A DNA stretch of 64,000 nucleotides from Polaribacter filamentus (GTDB lineage Bacteria > Bacteroidota > Bacteroidia > Flavobacteriales > Flavobacteriaceae), in assembly GCF_002943715.1 (NCBI RefSeq), contig NZ_MQUA01000013.1, positions 365,001-429,000 on the forward strand, given 5' to 3'. The notes beneath the pieces were generated by a model, which worked only from the letters and a program-made list of their open reading frames with translations, was not told the origin of the DNA and did not search any database. Positions within the stretch are counted from its first letter, which is position 1; the number at the start of each line of letters is the position of its first letter. A program made the position numbers and the translations under genes. This document shows, in pieces, positions 19,279 to 29,562 of this stretch.

Positions 19279-22200
19279 ATGAAAATTAAATGCACTAACC
19301 GTCTTTTCTTCCAAAAGAAAAAAATTCTACAGTTTATGATGCGAATGTTTATTATTCTGTTTTGTACTACAGTTTTTAGTTTTTCTCCGAGCAATATTTT
19401 CTCACAGAACACTAAAATTAAAATTGATATGGACAAAACGGTAACACTTGACGAGATTTTTGATATTTTAAGAGAGCAAACAGAATTCGCGTTTCTTTAC
19501 CAAGAAGATCTTTTTAAAGACACCCCGAAGGTACATTTAATAAAGGGGACTATTCGAGTTAAGGAGTTATTACAAAAAAGCCTTGCTAGTGGTAGTTTTA
19601 ATTTTGAATTTAACGATAACAACAATACCATTGTTATTAAAGAAACACCCGTAATTGAAAAGCAGCAAGAAATCACTATTAAAGGTACTATTACCGATAG
19701 CCAGGGAGTTCCGTTGCCAGGAGCCACAATAGTTGCAAAGGGTACTACTATAGGAACAACAACAGATTTTGATGGAAAATTCGCGTTAACCATTACAGAA
19801 GGTGTTAAAACTTTGGTAGTATCATATATTGGATTTGCTAGAAAAGAAGTGGCTATTAACGGTCAAAAGACATTTACAATTACCTTATTAGAAGATGCTG
19901 CTCAATTAGACGAAATTGTAGTTACTGGTGTGATTTCAGGTACATCAAAAAAGAAGTTAGCATTTACAGTTTCTAAAGTGAAAGCTGAAGAGATTCAACA
20001 AACAACATCTGGTAATGCATTACAAGCCTTATCAGGCAGAGTAGCTGGTGTTAGGGTAGTTCAGTCTGGGGGTCAGCCAGGGTCAGAACCTTCAGTGAGA
20101 CTAAGAGGTGCTACCTCACTTACAGGCTCACAAAAGCCTCTAGTTATCGTTGATGGGATTATTACAGAAGGATCTATTTCCGATATAAATCCAGATGATG
20201 TAGTTTCAATGGAAATCATCAAAGATGCTGCAGCTGCATCAATTTACGGTGCTAGAGCAGCTAATGGAGTTATTCAAATTTTTACCAAACGTGGTTCTGA
20301 TCTATCAGATGGAGAAATAAAAATAAATCTTCGTAATGAGTTTGGGTATTCTTCACCTGGTAGAAAGTACCCCCTTGCTACTCATCATCCATATCAATTA
20401 GACGGAAATGGTCAATTTGTTGTAGATGGGAGCGGTAATCGTATCTTAGAAGCAGATGGTTTAGTGGATAATCCTTATCCAGTGTTAAATGACCAACAGG
20501 ATTTAATGTATGTTAACGGAAATTCATTGACCAATTATTTATCTGTTGCAAAAAAAAATGGAGGAACCAATTGGGCCGCTACGGCAAGCAACTATAAAGA
20601 AGAAGGGATTTTAAGAGATACTGATGGCTATAATCGTCAAACATTGAGATTAAATATTGATCATAAAATTAATTCTAAATTAGAAATGTCTTTGAGTACC
20701 CAGTATATAGAATCTAAGGGTCAAAATATAGAGAGGAGTAAGGATAGTCCTTTTTATACAGCACTAGTAATTCCTCCAGATGTTGATTTAACATTGCCAA
20801 ATCTTGATGGTTCACCTTATATATACAACCCAGTTCCAGATGATGATTTTGGAAACCCCCTTTATGAGATAAACAATAGAACGAATGAAACTAAACGGGT
20901 ACGACAATTAGCAGGAGCAGATTTTAAATATAAAACACTAGATTGGTTACACTTTACAGGAAATATTAGTCTTGATAGAGAGCAACGATTTGACTCAGAT
21001 TATTTTCCAAGAGGTTATTTGAGTTTGAGAGATCCAGCCTTAGAAAATGGATTACTTTCAAAAAAGCACACTGAGACTAAGGCAATTAATTCTTCATTAA
21101 CGGCTTTAATTTTTAAGGATTTTGGTGACTTATCTCTAAAGGTTCGTCCTAGTATACTATTTGAAGACCTAAATATTAATGGGATAACTACTGAAGGCCG
21201 TAATTTTGTGGTTGATGATACCCCAAGCTTAAATGCTGCTACTATTATAACAGCTAGTTCTTTTAATCAGGATATTCGTTCAACAAATTTCTTTACAATT
21301 GCAAGTTTAGACTATAAAGATAGATATATTGCAGACGTTCTTTTTAGAAGAGATAATTCATCTCTTTTTGGATCAGATCAACGAAATGCGAATTACTTTC
21401 GTGTATCAGGAGCATATCGGATATCAGAAGAACCTTGGTTCAATATAAATGGTATCGATGAATTTAAATTAAGGGCTTCACATGGAACAGCTGGTTTAAG
21501 ACCTCCATTTGAGGCGCAGTATGAGACTTTGAATGTAGTTGGAGGTAGTCTTCAGTTTTCAACTCTTGGAAACACTAATCTTAAGCCAGCCGTATCAAAA
21601 GCTACAGAATTAGGTTTTGATATTGATTTTTTTGATAGGTTTTCATTAGGGTTCTCTTATGCTAAGAATATTATTGATGATCAAATTTTAAAAGTTCCAC
21701 TCTCATCAGCTGCTGGATTTCCTTTTCAATGGCAAAATGCTGGTTCTTTGGAATCAGAAACTCTTGAAGCAACATTAAATGCATCTATTTTTCGTGAAAA
21801 AGATTTTAAATGGGATTTGCAATTATCATTTGATCGCACAAAACAAAAGGTTACAAAATTAAGTGTAGCACCTTTTTTACAATCTAATGTGCTTACTTCA
21901 ATAAGACAAGAACCTGTTGGACCTTCAATATTTTTAGTAGAAGAAGGTGTAAGTTTTGGAACTATGATTGGAAGAGAATTTGCGGTGAGTTTAGACCAAG
22001 TACCGCAACTTTTAGATTCTTCTGGATCGCCAATTCCAAACGAAGACTCATATGTGATTAACGAAGATGGCTATGTTGTATTAGCAAATCAATATGGAAC
22101 TCCTTCAGAAAAACCTATAGTTTTATTAGATGAAAACGGTCAGATAGCTTCTGTAAAAATTGGAGATGTAAACCCAGATTTTCAAATGGGAATTTATAAT

Positions 22201-22662
22201 AGTTTTAGATACAAAAATTGGAGCGTAAACATATTGTTTGACTGGAAACAAGGAGGGGATATATATAATAATACTCGACAAAATCTTTATGAAACACCTC
22301 GCCATGGTGATGTAGATCAATCTAATAAGCCATTAGAATCTAGAAAACCAGTAGGTTACTATCAAACTTTATATGCTACAAACTCTTCTAGTAGTCATTT
22401 TGTTGAAGATGGCACCTATTTAAAGTTGCGTGAATTAGCCATTAACTATAAATTTAAAGGAAACTCTTTAGGCACATTTAAGGATATTGTTGATGTGGAA
22501 AGTGTAACATTCGGATTAACTGGTCGAAATTTATTTGTACTTACTAATTATTCAGGTTTCGATCCAGAAGTAGGATCATCTGACGCTACTTTGTTTCCTT
22601 ATGATAATTTTAGCTATCCTAATTTTAGGAAATTTACTTTTAATATAGCAATAGAATTTTAA
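19279..22662 (+). CDS. SusC/RagA-type TonB-linked outer-membrane transporter with STN domain
   Basis: 1127-residue outer-membrane importer of large glycan fragments. In order: signal region (1-45), an STN domain (about 48-118) of the kind that contacts FecR, a carboxypeptidase-regulatory-like domain (about 132-212), the SusC plug with the TonB-box-like LDEIVVTG near 213-220, ALSGRVAGVRVVQSGGQPGS and GAASIYGARAANG-type plug segments, then the beta-barrel ending in FRKFTFNIAIEF with a terminal Phe. The STN domain ties it to the upstream ECF sigma/FecR pair. It is followed after 11 bp by SusD. Confidence 0.95.
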   Translation: MKIKCTNRLFFQKKKILQFMMRMFIILFCTTVFSFSPSNIFSQNTKIKIDMDKTVTLDEIFDILREQTEFAFLYQEDLFKDTPKVHLIKGTIRVKELLQKSLASGSFNFEFNDNNNTIVIKETPVIEKQQEITIKGTITDSQGVPLPGATIVAKGTTIGTTTDFDGKFALTITEGVKTLVVSYIGFARKEVAINGQKTFTITLLEDAAQLDEIVVTGVISGTSKKKLAFTVSKVKAEEIQQTTSGNALQALSGRVAGVRVVQSGGQPGSEPSVRLRGATSLTGSQKPLVIVDGIITEGSISDINPDDVVSMEIIKDAAAASIYGARAANGVIQIFTKRGSDLSDGEIKINLRNEFGYSSPGRKYPLATHHPYQLDGNGQFVVDGSGNRILEADGLVDNPYPVLNDQQDLMYVNGNSLTNYLSVAKKNGGTNWAATASNYKEEGILRDTDGYNRQTLRLNIDHKINSKLEMSLSTQYIESKGQNIERSKDSPFYTALVIPPDVDLTLPNLDGSPYIYNPVPDDDFGNPLYEINNRTNETKRVRQLAGADFKYKTLDWLHFTGNISLDREQRFDSDYFPRGYLSLRDPALENGLLSKKHTETKAINSSLTALIFKDFGDLSLKVRPSILFEDLNINGITTEGRNFVVDDTPSLNAATIITASSFNQDIRSTNFFTIASLDYKDRYIADVLFRRDNSSLFGSDQRNANYFRVSGAYRISEEPWFNINGIDEFKLRASHGTAGLRPPFEAQYETLNVVGGSLQFSTLGNTNLKPAVSKATELGFDIDFFDRFSLGFSYAKNIIDDQILKVPLSSAAGFPFQWQNAGSLESETLEATLNASIFREKDFKWDLQLSFDRTKQKVTKLSVAPFLQSNVLTSIRQEPVGPSIFLVEEGVSFGTMIGREFAVSLDQVPQLLDSSGSPIPNEDSYVINEDGYVVLANQYGTPSEKPIVLLDENGQIASVKIGDVNPDFQMGIYNSFRYKNWSVNILFDWKQGGDIYNNTRQNLYETPRHGDVDQSNKPLESRKPVGYYQTLYATNSSSSHFVEDGTYLKLRELAINYKFKGNSLGTFKDIVDVESVTFGLTGRNLFVLTNYSGFDPEVGSSDATLFPYDNFSYPNFRKFTFNIAIEF

Positions 22663-22673
22663 ATATAAACATT

Positions 22674-24230
22674 ATGAAAAATTTTAAATATACTCTTATT
22701 TCGTCTTGCATATTGTGCTTATTTGGGTTACTAGCTTGTGAGACTAGTTTAAATGTCCAAAACGAAAATGAACCAGATATTGTTCGAGCATTTTCTAACC
22801 CTAATGATCTTGTAAACGCCGTTGGTGGTGGTTTGCTTACATGGTGGAATGGTGCTAACGGAAATCAACATCCCGGTTTAGCGCTGGCAATTGGTGCAAA
22901 CTTTACTACTGGAGAAAGAGCTGGAGCTGGTCAAGAAGATTTTTCGGTTATTCCTAGAATTGCATACCCAAATTCTGTTTTTTATAATCGTCAAGAAACT
23001 GTTGATAATCCATGGTTTCAGAATTATGCTGCACTTGCAGCAGCCAACGCAGGTTTGAGAGCACTTAATAACGGTGTTAGACTTGATTCACCTCAAAGTG
23101 AGACTATGTTAACCGCTACTGCTCAACTTTTACAAGGGCTTTCTCTAGGTCATCTAGGTATTTGGTTTGATAAAGCAGTTATTGTAGATGAGAATTCTAC
23201 AGAAGAAGAAATTGCTAATTCTCAATTTGCGCCTTATGGCGATGTTGTTGAAAAGGCCATTGAAAAGCTAGATGCGGCTATTTTAACGGCTAGTACGGGA
23301 TCATTTTCTTTGCCCGATGGTTTTATTAGTGGGTATGATGCCAGCAATCCCTTGGATAATGTAAAATTAGCTCAATTTGCTAACACGATGGCAGCTCGTT
23401 TTCTAATGAATGGTGCGCGCACCCAAGAGGAGAATTTACAAACAGATTGGATACGAGTTTTAAGCTATGCTAGAAAAGGAGTGAAAGGTTGGGATTTTGC
23501 ACCGGCAGCTCAAGGAGCAGATGAGCCTGGACTTTGGGTGGATTCTTATAAAAGGGAATCACATCGTCCTGATAGAATTAGAACTTCAAATGAAATAGTT
23601 GGTATAGCAGATAATTCTGGTAAGTTAGCCGCATGGTTAGCGCTTCCTCCAAATGACAGAAGGCCAATAATAGTGCAAACAGATGACCGCAGAGTGACGG
23701 CAGCTGGAGATCCCACGGCCCCTGGTCTTTATTTTGCCTATAATGCCAAAACTCATGGGTCTTTAAGTAGAGGTTGGTATCGTCAATCTCGATATTACCC
23801 TATAAGATATGCTTCTCATACGGGATTTATTGGATCCAGTAATTATTGTACTGAAGATGAAAATGATTTGATTATCGCTGAAGCTTTATTAAGAACTAAT
23901 GGTTCAAATACGGAGGCAGTGACTATTATTAATAAAACTCGCGTAACAAATGGTCAACTTCCAGCTCTAAATGGAACAGAATCAAAAGAGGTGTTATTAA
24001 ACGCGCTTATGTACGAAAGGCTATTAGAACTTGGTTATAATGCTGCCGGGCTAACCTACGGAGACAAAAGGAGATGGGAGTTTCCGGGTCCTTATGTTAG
24101 AGGCAATGGAAGTGGTGTTTATCAACACTATGTGGGTACACCAAGAAGTTTGCCTATTCCTGCCCGTGAACTACAGACATTAGGATTGGATGTTTACACT
24201 TTTGGAGGCCCAACTGTAGCTGATGAATAG
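22674..24230 (+). CDS. SusD/RagB-type surface glycan-binding lipoprotein
   Basis: 518-residue outer-membrane lipoprotein that forms the lid of the SusC channel and captures glycan. The lipobox is LFGLLAC with Cys22. SusD/RagB features follow: LVNAVGGGLLTWWNG, AALAAANAGLRALNNG, the TPR-like helices around LLQGLSLGHLGIWFDKA, and the C-terminal ILTARELQ-like end (LPIPARELQTLGLDVYTFGG). A hairpin follows the stop. Confidence 0.93.
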   Translation: MKNFKYTLISSCILCLFGLLACETSLNVQNENEPDIVRAFSNPNDLVNAVGGGLLTWWNGANGNQHPGLALAIGANFTTGERAGAGQEDFSVIPRIAYPNSVFYNRQETVDNPWFQNYAALAAANAGLRALNNGVRLDSPQSETMLTATAQLLQGLSLGHLGIWFDKAVIVDENSTEEEIANSQFAPYGDVVEKAIEKLDAAILTASTGSFSLPDGFISGYDASNPLDNVKLAQFANTMAARFLMNGARTQEENLQTDWIRVLSYARKGVKGWDFAPAAQGADEPGLWVDSYKRESHRPDRIRTSNEIVGIADNSGKLAAWLALPPNDRRPIIVQTDDRRVTAAGDPTAPGLYFAYNAKTHGSLSRGWYRQSRYYPIRYASHTGFIGSSNYCTEDENDLIIAEALLRTNGSNTEAVTIINKTRVTNGQLPALNGTESKEVLLNALMYERLLELGYNAAGLTYGDKRRWEFPGPYVRGNGSGVYQHYVGTPRSLPIPARELQTLGLDVYTFGGPTVADE

Positions 24231-24290
24231 GCATAATTTATAAATTCATTATTAACAATAATTATTTGAATTAGTTTTTTTGGGTTAATT

Positions 24291-24325
24291 AAAATTACCG
24301 GGCAAGTAATCTGCTTGGTAATTTT
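24291..24325 (+). terminator. Hairpin after susD, possible attenuator
   Basis: A 9-bp stem AAAATTACC / GGTAATTTT (24291-24299 and 24317-24325) encloses a smaller GCAAG..CTTG pairing and is followed by AT-rich DNA with only a short U-tract. It lies between the transport genes and the enzyme genes. It could reduce read-through so that SusC/SusD are made in excess, but a proper terminator is not certain. Confidence 0.45.
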
Positions 24326-24423
24326 AATATACCCTAAACTACTGTTATTTGAATAAAGCGCTTTGCTTTGAATTGATAATACTTCTATCAATAGCTAATT
24401 ATTTATTATTCATTTAAAGAATT

Positions 24424-25992
24424 ATGGCTTATCTAATTTATAAAAAAAGCGAAAAATATTTATTTATAGCGATGAGGTTGTTAATATTATTAATGCTTTT
24501 TGTTAACTGTCCTCAAGTAAAAGGAGAAAAAGAGATAGTATCAAAAGCTAGAAAGCCTAATATCATTTATATATTAACTGATGATTTAGGTTACGGCGAT
24601 ATTTCAGCATATAACCCACTTTCTAAAATTCAAACATCTTATATTGATAAATTGTCATCCGAAGGGATAATATTCACAGATGCACACGCTTCGGCTTCTG
24701 TATGTACTCCTTCTCGGTATGGGATTCTAACTGGACGATATTGTTGGAGAAGTCAACTTCCATTGGGCAACTTAAGAGGATATGGTAGAGCCCTAATTGA
24801 ACCGAAACGGAAAACAGTAGCGACTTTATTAAAGGAAAATGGTTATGCCACAGGAGTTGTAGGCAAATGGCACTTAGGCTTAAATTGGGCTATTAAAGAT
24901 GGACATAAAACCGTATTCAATGAACAGGATACCCAAGTTAATGAATATGGACATGTTCAAGATATGAATCCAATTCATATTGATTTCACAAAAAAGCCTG
25001 AAGATGGACCTCTTAATCACGGATTCGATTATTCTTACATTCTGCCAGCATCTCTGGATATGCCTCCATATTGCTTTTTAGAAAATGATTCCTTAACCTC
25101 GATTCCATCAGATTACACATCTGGAAATGAATTGAATACAGGCTATACTGATGCTTTTTGGAGACCAGGTATTATGGCTCCTGGATTTCAATTTGACCAA
25201 GTATTACCTACAATTAAGAATAAAGCTTTAGAATTTATTAAAAATAATGCTGAAACTAAACAACCATTTTTTCTGTATTTTTCACTAACAGCACCGCATA
25301 CTCCTTGGATGCCAAGTACTGAATTTATAAATAAGGCTTCCGCAGGTAGTTATGGTGATTATGTGAAAATGGTAGACCAAGTTGTTGGTGATGTTTTGAA
25401 AGTAATAGACAAAGTAGGTATAAAAGATAATACGCTCGTAATTTTCACGAGCGATAACGGACCATATTGGACACCAGCTCTGGCAGAAAAATACAACCAT
25501 AAAGCGGTAGGCGAATTACGGGGTATGAAAGGAGATATATGGGAAGGCGGACATCGGGTTCCCTTTATTGCCAGTTGGCCAGGTACAATCCCGTCATCCA
25601 CCATCAGTTCAGCATTAACCGCATTAACGCACCTGTTTGCTACTATTGCCGATATTTTAAATGTGGCTGTAAATCCAGATGAAGCTGAAGATAGTTATAG
25701 CATTTTACCTATCCTATTAGGAAAATCAGATATGGTTAAAGAACAAGAAGCTATTGTACATCAATCTTCTAAAGGTTTGTTTGCTATTCGACAAGGCGAT
25801 TGGAAACTAATAAGGAAAAGAGGGTCTGGTGGATTTTCAGTCCCCCAGTTTTATGATCCTAAAGAAGGAGAGCCGAAAGGTCAATTATATAATTTAAAAG
25901 ACGATATAGGAGAATCTAATAATTTATATGATATTAATTATAATAAATTATCTGATTTGAATGCGTTACTAACTAAAATAAAAAATAAATGA
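24424..25992 (+). CDS. Sulfatase 1 (S1 family, formylglycine type)
   Basis: Hydrolyses a sulfate ester on a sugar in the periplasm. The 522-residue protein has the metal-binding IIYILTDDLGYGD, the formylglycine motif C94-TPSR in SVCTPSRYGILTGR, the GKWHLG segment, and VIFTSDNGP with the second metal-binding Asp-Asn. The signal peptide seems to begin at an internal Met (24472, MRLLILLMLFVNC), so either 24424 or 24472 may be the true start; the second gives a better export signal. The sulfated position cannot be told. First gene of a long enzyme run; the stop overlaps the start of the GH92 gene by 4 bp (ATGA). Confidence 0.92.
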   Translation: MAYLIYKKSEKYLFIAMRLLILLMLFVNCPQVKGEKEIVSKARKPNIIYILTDDLGYGDISAYNPLSKIQTSYIDKLSSEGIIFTDAHASASVCTPSRYGILTGRYCWRSQLPLGNLRGYGRALIEPKRKTVATLLKENGYATGVVGKWHLGLNWAIKDGHKTVFNEQDTQVNEYGHVQDMNPIHIDFTKKPEDGPLNHGFDYSYILPASLDMPPYCFLENDSLTSIPSDYTSGNELNTGYTDAFWRPGIMAPGFQFDQVLPTIKNKALEFIKNNAETKQPFFLYFSLTAPHTPWMPSTEFINKASAGSYGDYVKMVDQVVGDVLKVIDKVGIKDNTLVIFTSDNGPYWTPALAEKYNHKAVGELRGMKGDIWEGGHRVPFIASWPGTIPSSTISSALTALTHLFATIADILNVAVNPDEAEDSYSILPILLGKSDMVKEQEAIVHQSSKGLFAIRQGDWKLIRKRGSGGFSVPQFYDPKEGEPKGQLYNLKDDIGESNNLYDINYNKLSDLNALLTKIKNK

Positions 25993-28424
25993 AAGCTATT
26001 TTTTTTCTATTTTTTCTAGGATTTGCGATTTCAGGTTGCGAGTCTCCAAAAACACATGATTTGAAAGAATCACCAGTTGATCTCGTTAACCCTCTGGTAG
26101 ATGCAGCAAACTCCAGATGGTTCTTTTTCAATTCCGCAACAAGACCATTTGGAATGGTCAATCTGAGTCCTGATAATATTTTAAGTGGTGCCTGGGGTTC
26201 AGGTTATCGTTATAATACTGACACTATTAGAACTTTTAGCCATGTTCATGCTTGGCAATTGTCAGGTATTCCAGTAATGCCTATTTCAGGAGATTTTAAC
26301 GGTTCAATGGGTCCTGAGGTTTATAAATCGAAATTTAGTCATGATAAAGAAGTTGTAAAAGCAGGATACCATAAAGTAGAATTGGAAAAATATGGAATTC
26401 AAGTTGAACTTACTTCCACTAAAAGAGTCGGTTTTCATAGATATACTTTTCCTAAATCAAAACAGAATCACATTGTTATAGACTTGGCCATTGAGTTAGG
26501 CCCAAGTGAGACAGAAAGTGGATTCATAAAGCGTATAAGTGATACGGAGTTAGAAGGTTATGCGGTTATGGCTTCTACCAGAAGAAGACCTAAACCTGTA
26601 GAGGTTTATTATGTAATACAATTCGATAAACCTTTTTCCACTCTTAAAGCATGGCAGGATGGTATAGAAAATGACGTATATGATTCTATAAAAGGACATG
26701 GGATAAGAGGCTATGTGACTTTTGAATCTTTAAATCGTGAAGTTCGCCAGATGAAGGTGGGTTTGTCTTATGTAAGTTCTGAACAAGCTAGAAAAAACTT
26801 AAATCAAGAATTACCACATTGGGATTTTGAATCCATCGTAGATGAATCCAGAAATGAATGGAATGACATTTTGAGTAAAATTGAAGTAAAAGGAGGTAAC
26901 AAAGAGGAGAGAAGTAGATTTTATACAGACTTATGGCATGCACTTCAAGGAAGACGAATCATAAGTGATGTGGATGGTATGTACTGCGATCGGACTGGAG
27001 ATTCTAAAAAAATTAAACAAATCCCTCTGGATAGTAATAATAAACCGCTTTTTAACCATTATAACTCAGATTCCTTTTGGGGCGCACAATGGACTCTAAA
27101 TACACTCTGGCATTTAGTATATCCTAAAATTTCAGAAGAATTTATTCAATCGATGCTTCTTATGTATAAGGATGGAGGATTAATACCAAGAGGACCTTCT
27201 GGAGGAAATTATACTTACGTAATGACTGGAGCTACTAGCACTCCATTCATAATAAGTGCATATATGAAGGGTATCAGGAATTTTGATATTAAACTTGCCT
27301 ATGAGGGTATGCGAAAAAATCATTTTCCTGGTGGCTTAATGAGTAAAGCCGGCTATGAGCATAATACATTTATTGGTGGCGGTTTGGAACATTATATTAA
27401 AAAAGGATATATACCATATCCTCTTCCGGAATCGAATTATCCTAAGGATAAAATTTATGGATCCCATCAAGATGGAGCGGGTCAGACTTTAGAATATGCT
27501 TATCAGGATTGGTCACTGGCGCAAATGGCCAAATCTCTTGATAAAAATGATGATTATAATTTATTTTCAGAGCGATCCAATAATTATAAAAATTTATTTG
27601 ATAGTAAAATTGGATGGATGCGGGTAAGAACCCCTGATAGATCTTGGCAAGAGCCTTTTGATGGTTTAATGTATAACCATGGTTGGGTTGAAGCTAATGC
27701 TGTTCAATCTACATGGTTCGTACCGCATGATGTTGACGGGTTAATTCAACTGATGGGTGGGCGCCAAAATTTTAATGATAAATTAAATAGATCATTCGAG
27801 GTATCAAGTCAATATGATTTTAAATCTTCAGAACATGGTGACCGCACAGGAGTTACTGGCAATAATCTCAAACAGGGTGGAAAAATTGAAAAAGAAAAAG
27901 AGGAGCCGTACCTAAATTATGGCAACCAACCAAGCATGCAGGCTGCCTATCTATTTAATTATTCAGGATCGCCATGGCTAACACAATATTGGGCTAGGGA
28001 AGTTATAGAAAAAGTGTATAGCGGTGTGTCACCATTTCAGGGCTATAGTGGAGATGAAGATCAAGGACTCATGGGAGCGCTGTCTGTATTGATGAAAATG
28101 GGAATTTTTTCAATGAGAGGGGGAACAGCTATAGAGCCTGTTTATGAAATAAGTAGTCCTATCTTCAATGAAATAGTGATACATCTGGATGAAAATTACT
28201 TTCCTGGAAAGTCATTTGTAATCCAGTCGGTAAACAATTCGAAAGAAAATAGATATATCCAATCCGCAAGTTTAAATGGAGATAATTTGTCAAAGCCTTG
28301 GTTTTTTCATAAAGAGCTTATTAAAGGAGGCGTATTAAAATTAGAAATGGGGGATAAACCAAATAAAAATTGGGGTAATGCTGAAGAGGATGTCCCACCA
28401 TCAATGTCAAACGAATTAAAATAA
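25989..28424 (+). CDS. GH92-family glycoside hydrolase (alpha-mannosidase-like)
   Basis: 811-residue lipoprotein (lipobox AISGC, Cys17) of glycoside hydrolase family 92, mostly calcium-dependent exo-alpha-mannosidases. Family segments are NPLVDAANSRW, FFFNSATRPFGMVNLSPD, GSGYRYNT, HVHAWQLSG, VEANAVQSTWFVPHDVDGL (Glu568, position of the usual general acid), and GDEDQGLMGALSVLMKMG near the C-terminus. The family's usual GNEP motif reads GNQP (Gln647), and about 27 extra residues separate it from Glu568 compared with my memory of characterised members. So substrate or metal binding may differ. It is coupled to the upstream sulfatase by a 4-bp overlap. Confidence 0.88.
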   Translation: MKAIFFLFFLGFAISGCESPKTHDLKESPVDLVNPLVDAANSRWFFFNSATRPFGMVNLSPDNILSGAWGSGYRYNTDTIRTFSHVHAWQLSGIPVMPISGDFNGSMGPEVYKSKFSHDKEVVKAGYHKVELEKYGIQVELTSTKRVGFHRYTFPKSKQNHIVIDLAIELGPSETESGFIKRISDTELEGYAVMASTRRRPKPVEVYYVIQFDKPFSTLKAWQDGIENDVYDSIKGHGIRGYVTFESLNREVRQMKVGLSYVSSEQARKNLNQELPHWDFESIVDESRNEWNDILSKIEVKGGNKEERSRFYTDLWHALQGRRIISDVDGMYCDRTGDSKKIKQIPLDSNNKPLFNHYNSDSFWGAQWTLNTLWHLVYPKISEEFIQSMLLMYKDGGLIPRGPSGGNYTYVMTGATSTPFIISAYMKGIRNFDIKLAYEGMRKNHFPGGLMSKAGYEHNTFIGGGLEHYIKKGYIPYPLPESNYPKDKIYGSHQDGAGQTLEYAYQDWSLAQMAKSLDKNDDYNLFSERSNNYKNLFDSKIGWMRVRTPDRSWQEPFDGLMYNHGWVEANAVQSTWFVPHDVDGLIQLMGGRQNFNDKLNRSFEVSSQYDFKSSEHGDRTGVTGNNLKQGGKIEKEKEEPYLNYGNQPSMQAAYLFNYSGSPWLTQYWAREVIEKVYSGVSPFQGYSGDEDQGLMGALSVLMKMGIFSMRGGTAIEPVYEISSPIFNEIVIHLDENYFPGKSFVIQSVNNSKENRYIQSASLNGDNLSKPWFFHKELIKGGVLKLEMGDKPNKNWGNAEEDVPPSMSNELK

Positions 28425-28453
28425 GGATTTAGATATCTATATAATTTTATAAT

Positions 28454-29521
28454 ATGTATCATCAAAAACAACAATACTCGTATCGTTTGCTTTTTTTAGT
28501 AATAGCATTTCAGTTTTTTGGTATTACACAATCTTTTGCTCAATATCCTGAAAAGACAATTACCATCGTTAACAGCAATAACCCGGGGGGAGTTATTGAT
28601 TTAATGGCAAGAAAACTGGCTATTATTGCAAAAAAATATGAAAATGTAACAATCATCGTAGAAAATATTCCGGGAGGATCTGGCACAGCGGCCATGAATT
28701 ATGTGCTTAATCAACCAGCGGATGGATACACTCTATTAGCTACATTAAAATCATACATATCAACGGGATTATTATCAGAAGACGGTATAAGTATTCATGA
28801 TTTTCATTTAGTTGCTTGTATGGTTTATGATTGGGAAGCTATCATAACTAATAGAAACTCAGAAGTTGTCACTCTTGAGGATATTCTTGACGATGCAGAA
28901 AGAAAAAATGGGCGTCAGAGATGGCTAGGACCTAATACTGGCGGCATGGATCATTTGATGGCATTGAAAACTTGGGAAAAATGCAAGATTCAAGCAAGAT
29001 GGATTCCTTTTGAGGGTAGTTCAGTTTCTATAGCTGCTCTTTTAGGAGGAAATGGAGTTGTTTACGTTGGAAATCCTTTAGATATAAAAGGGCGTCCCGA
29101 TTTAAATATTGCTGCTATTGCAAGTCCAAATCGCTTAGCAGATTTTCCTAATGTCCCGACACTTCGAGAAAAAGGTTTTGATGTAGTAGAACAAATGTGG
29201 AGGGGCTTCTCTGTTAAACAAAGCACACCAAAACATGAATTGAAATTTCTGGAGAATCTCCTATATAAAATAAGCCAAGATCCAGAATGGATATCCTATA
29301 TAAAATTGGGATATGCGGATCCTGTATTTTTTAATAACTCTGAAATGGTATCTCAGTTAAAAGAAGATGAAGAATTGGCTAAAAGATTACTTACAAAAAC
29401 GGGTATAATTAGTGACGTAAGAGGGAAAGCATCTAAGAACTCTTGGTTATCCTTACTTGTATTTTTAATTTTATCAACAGGGATTATATTCATTATTTAT
29501 AAGCTTAAAAAAAGAAAATAG
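28454..29521 (+). CDS. tctC: TctC/Bug-type substrate-binding protein with C-terminal membrane anchor
   Basis: Extracytoplasmic receptor of a tripartite tricarboxylate transporter, 355 residues. After a signal peptide (ends SFAQ, about residue 29) come the typical YPEKTITIVNSNNPGGVIDLMAR, VENIPGGSGTAAMNYV, PADGYTLLA, and FPNVPTLREKGFDV segments of Bug proteins, which bind organic acids. Such proteins are normally soluble and about 320-330 residues long. This one adds a C-terminal hydrophobic helix (LSLLVFLILSTGIIFIIY) and a KLKKRK tail, so it is probably tethered to the inner membrane. tctB and tctA follow directly. Confidence 0.9.
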   Translation: MYHQKQQYSYRLLFLVIAFQFFGITQSFAQYPEKTITIVNSNNPGGVIDLMARKLAIIAKKYENVTIIVENIPGGSGTAAMNYVLNQPADGYTLLATLKSYISTGLLSEDGISIHDFHLVACMVYDWEAIITNRNSEVVTLEDILDDAERKNGRQRWLGPNTGGMDHLMALKTWEKCKIQARWIPFEGSSVSIAALLGGNGVVYVGNPLDIKGRPDLNIAAIASPNRLADFPNVPTLREKGFDVVEQMWRGFSVKQSTPKHELKFLENLLYKISQDPEWISYIKLGYADPVFFNNSEMVSQLKEDEELAKRLLTKTGIISDVRGKASKNSWLSLLVFLILSTGIIFIIYKLKKRK

Positions 29522-29562
29522 ATAGAGAGTTTTTTATTCATATTTTTTTAATTGGGCTTCCT

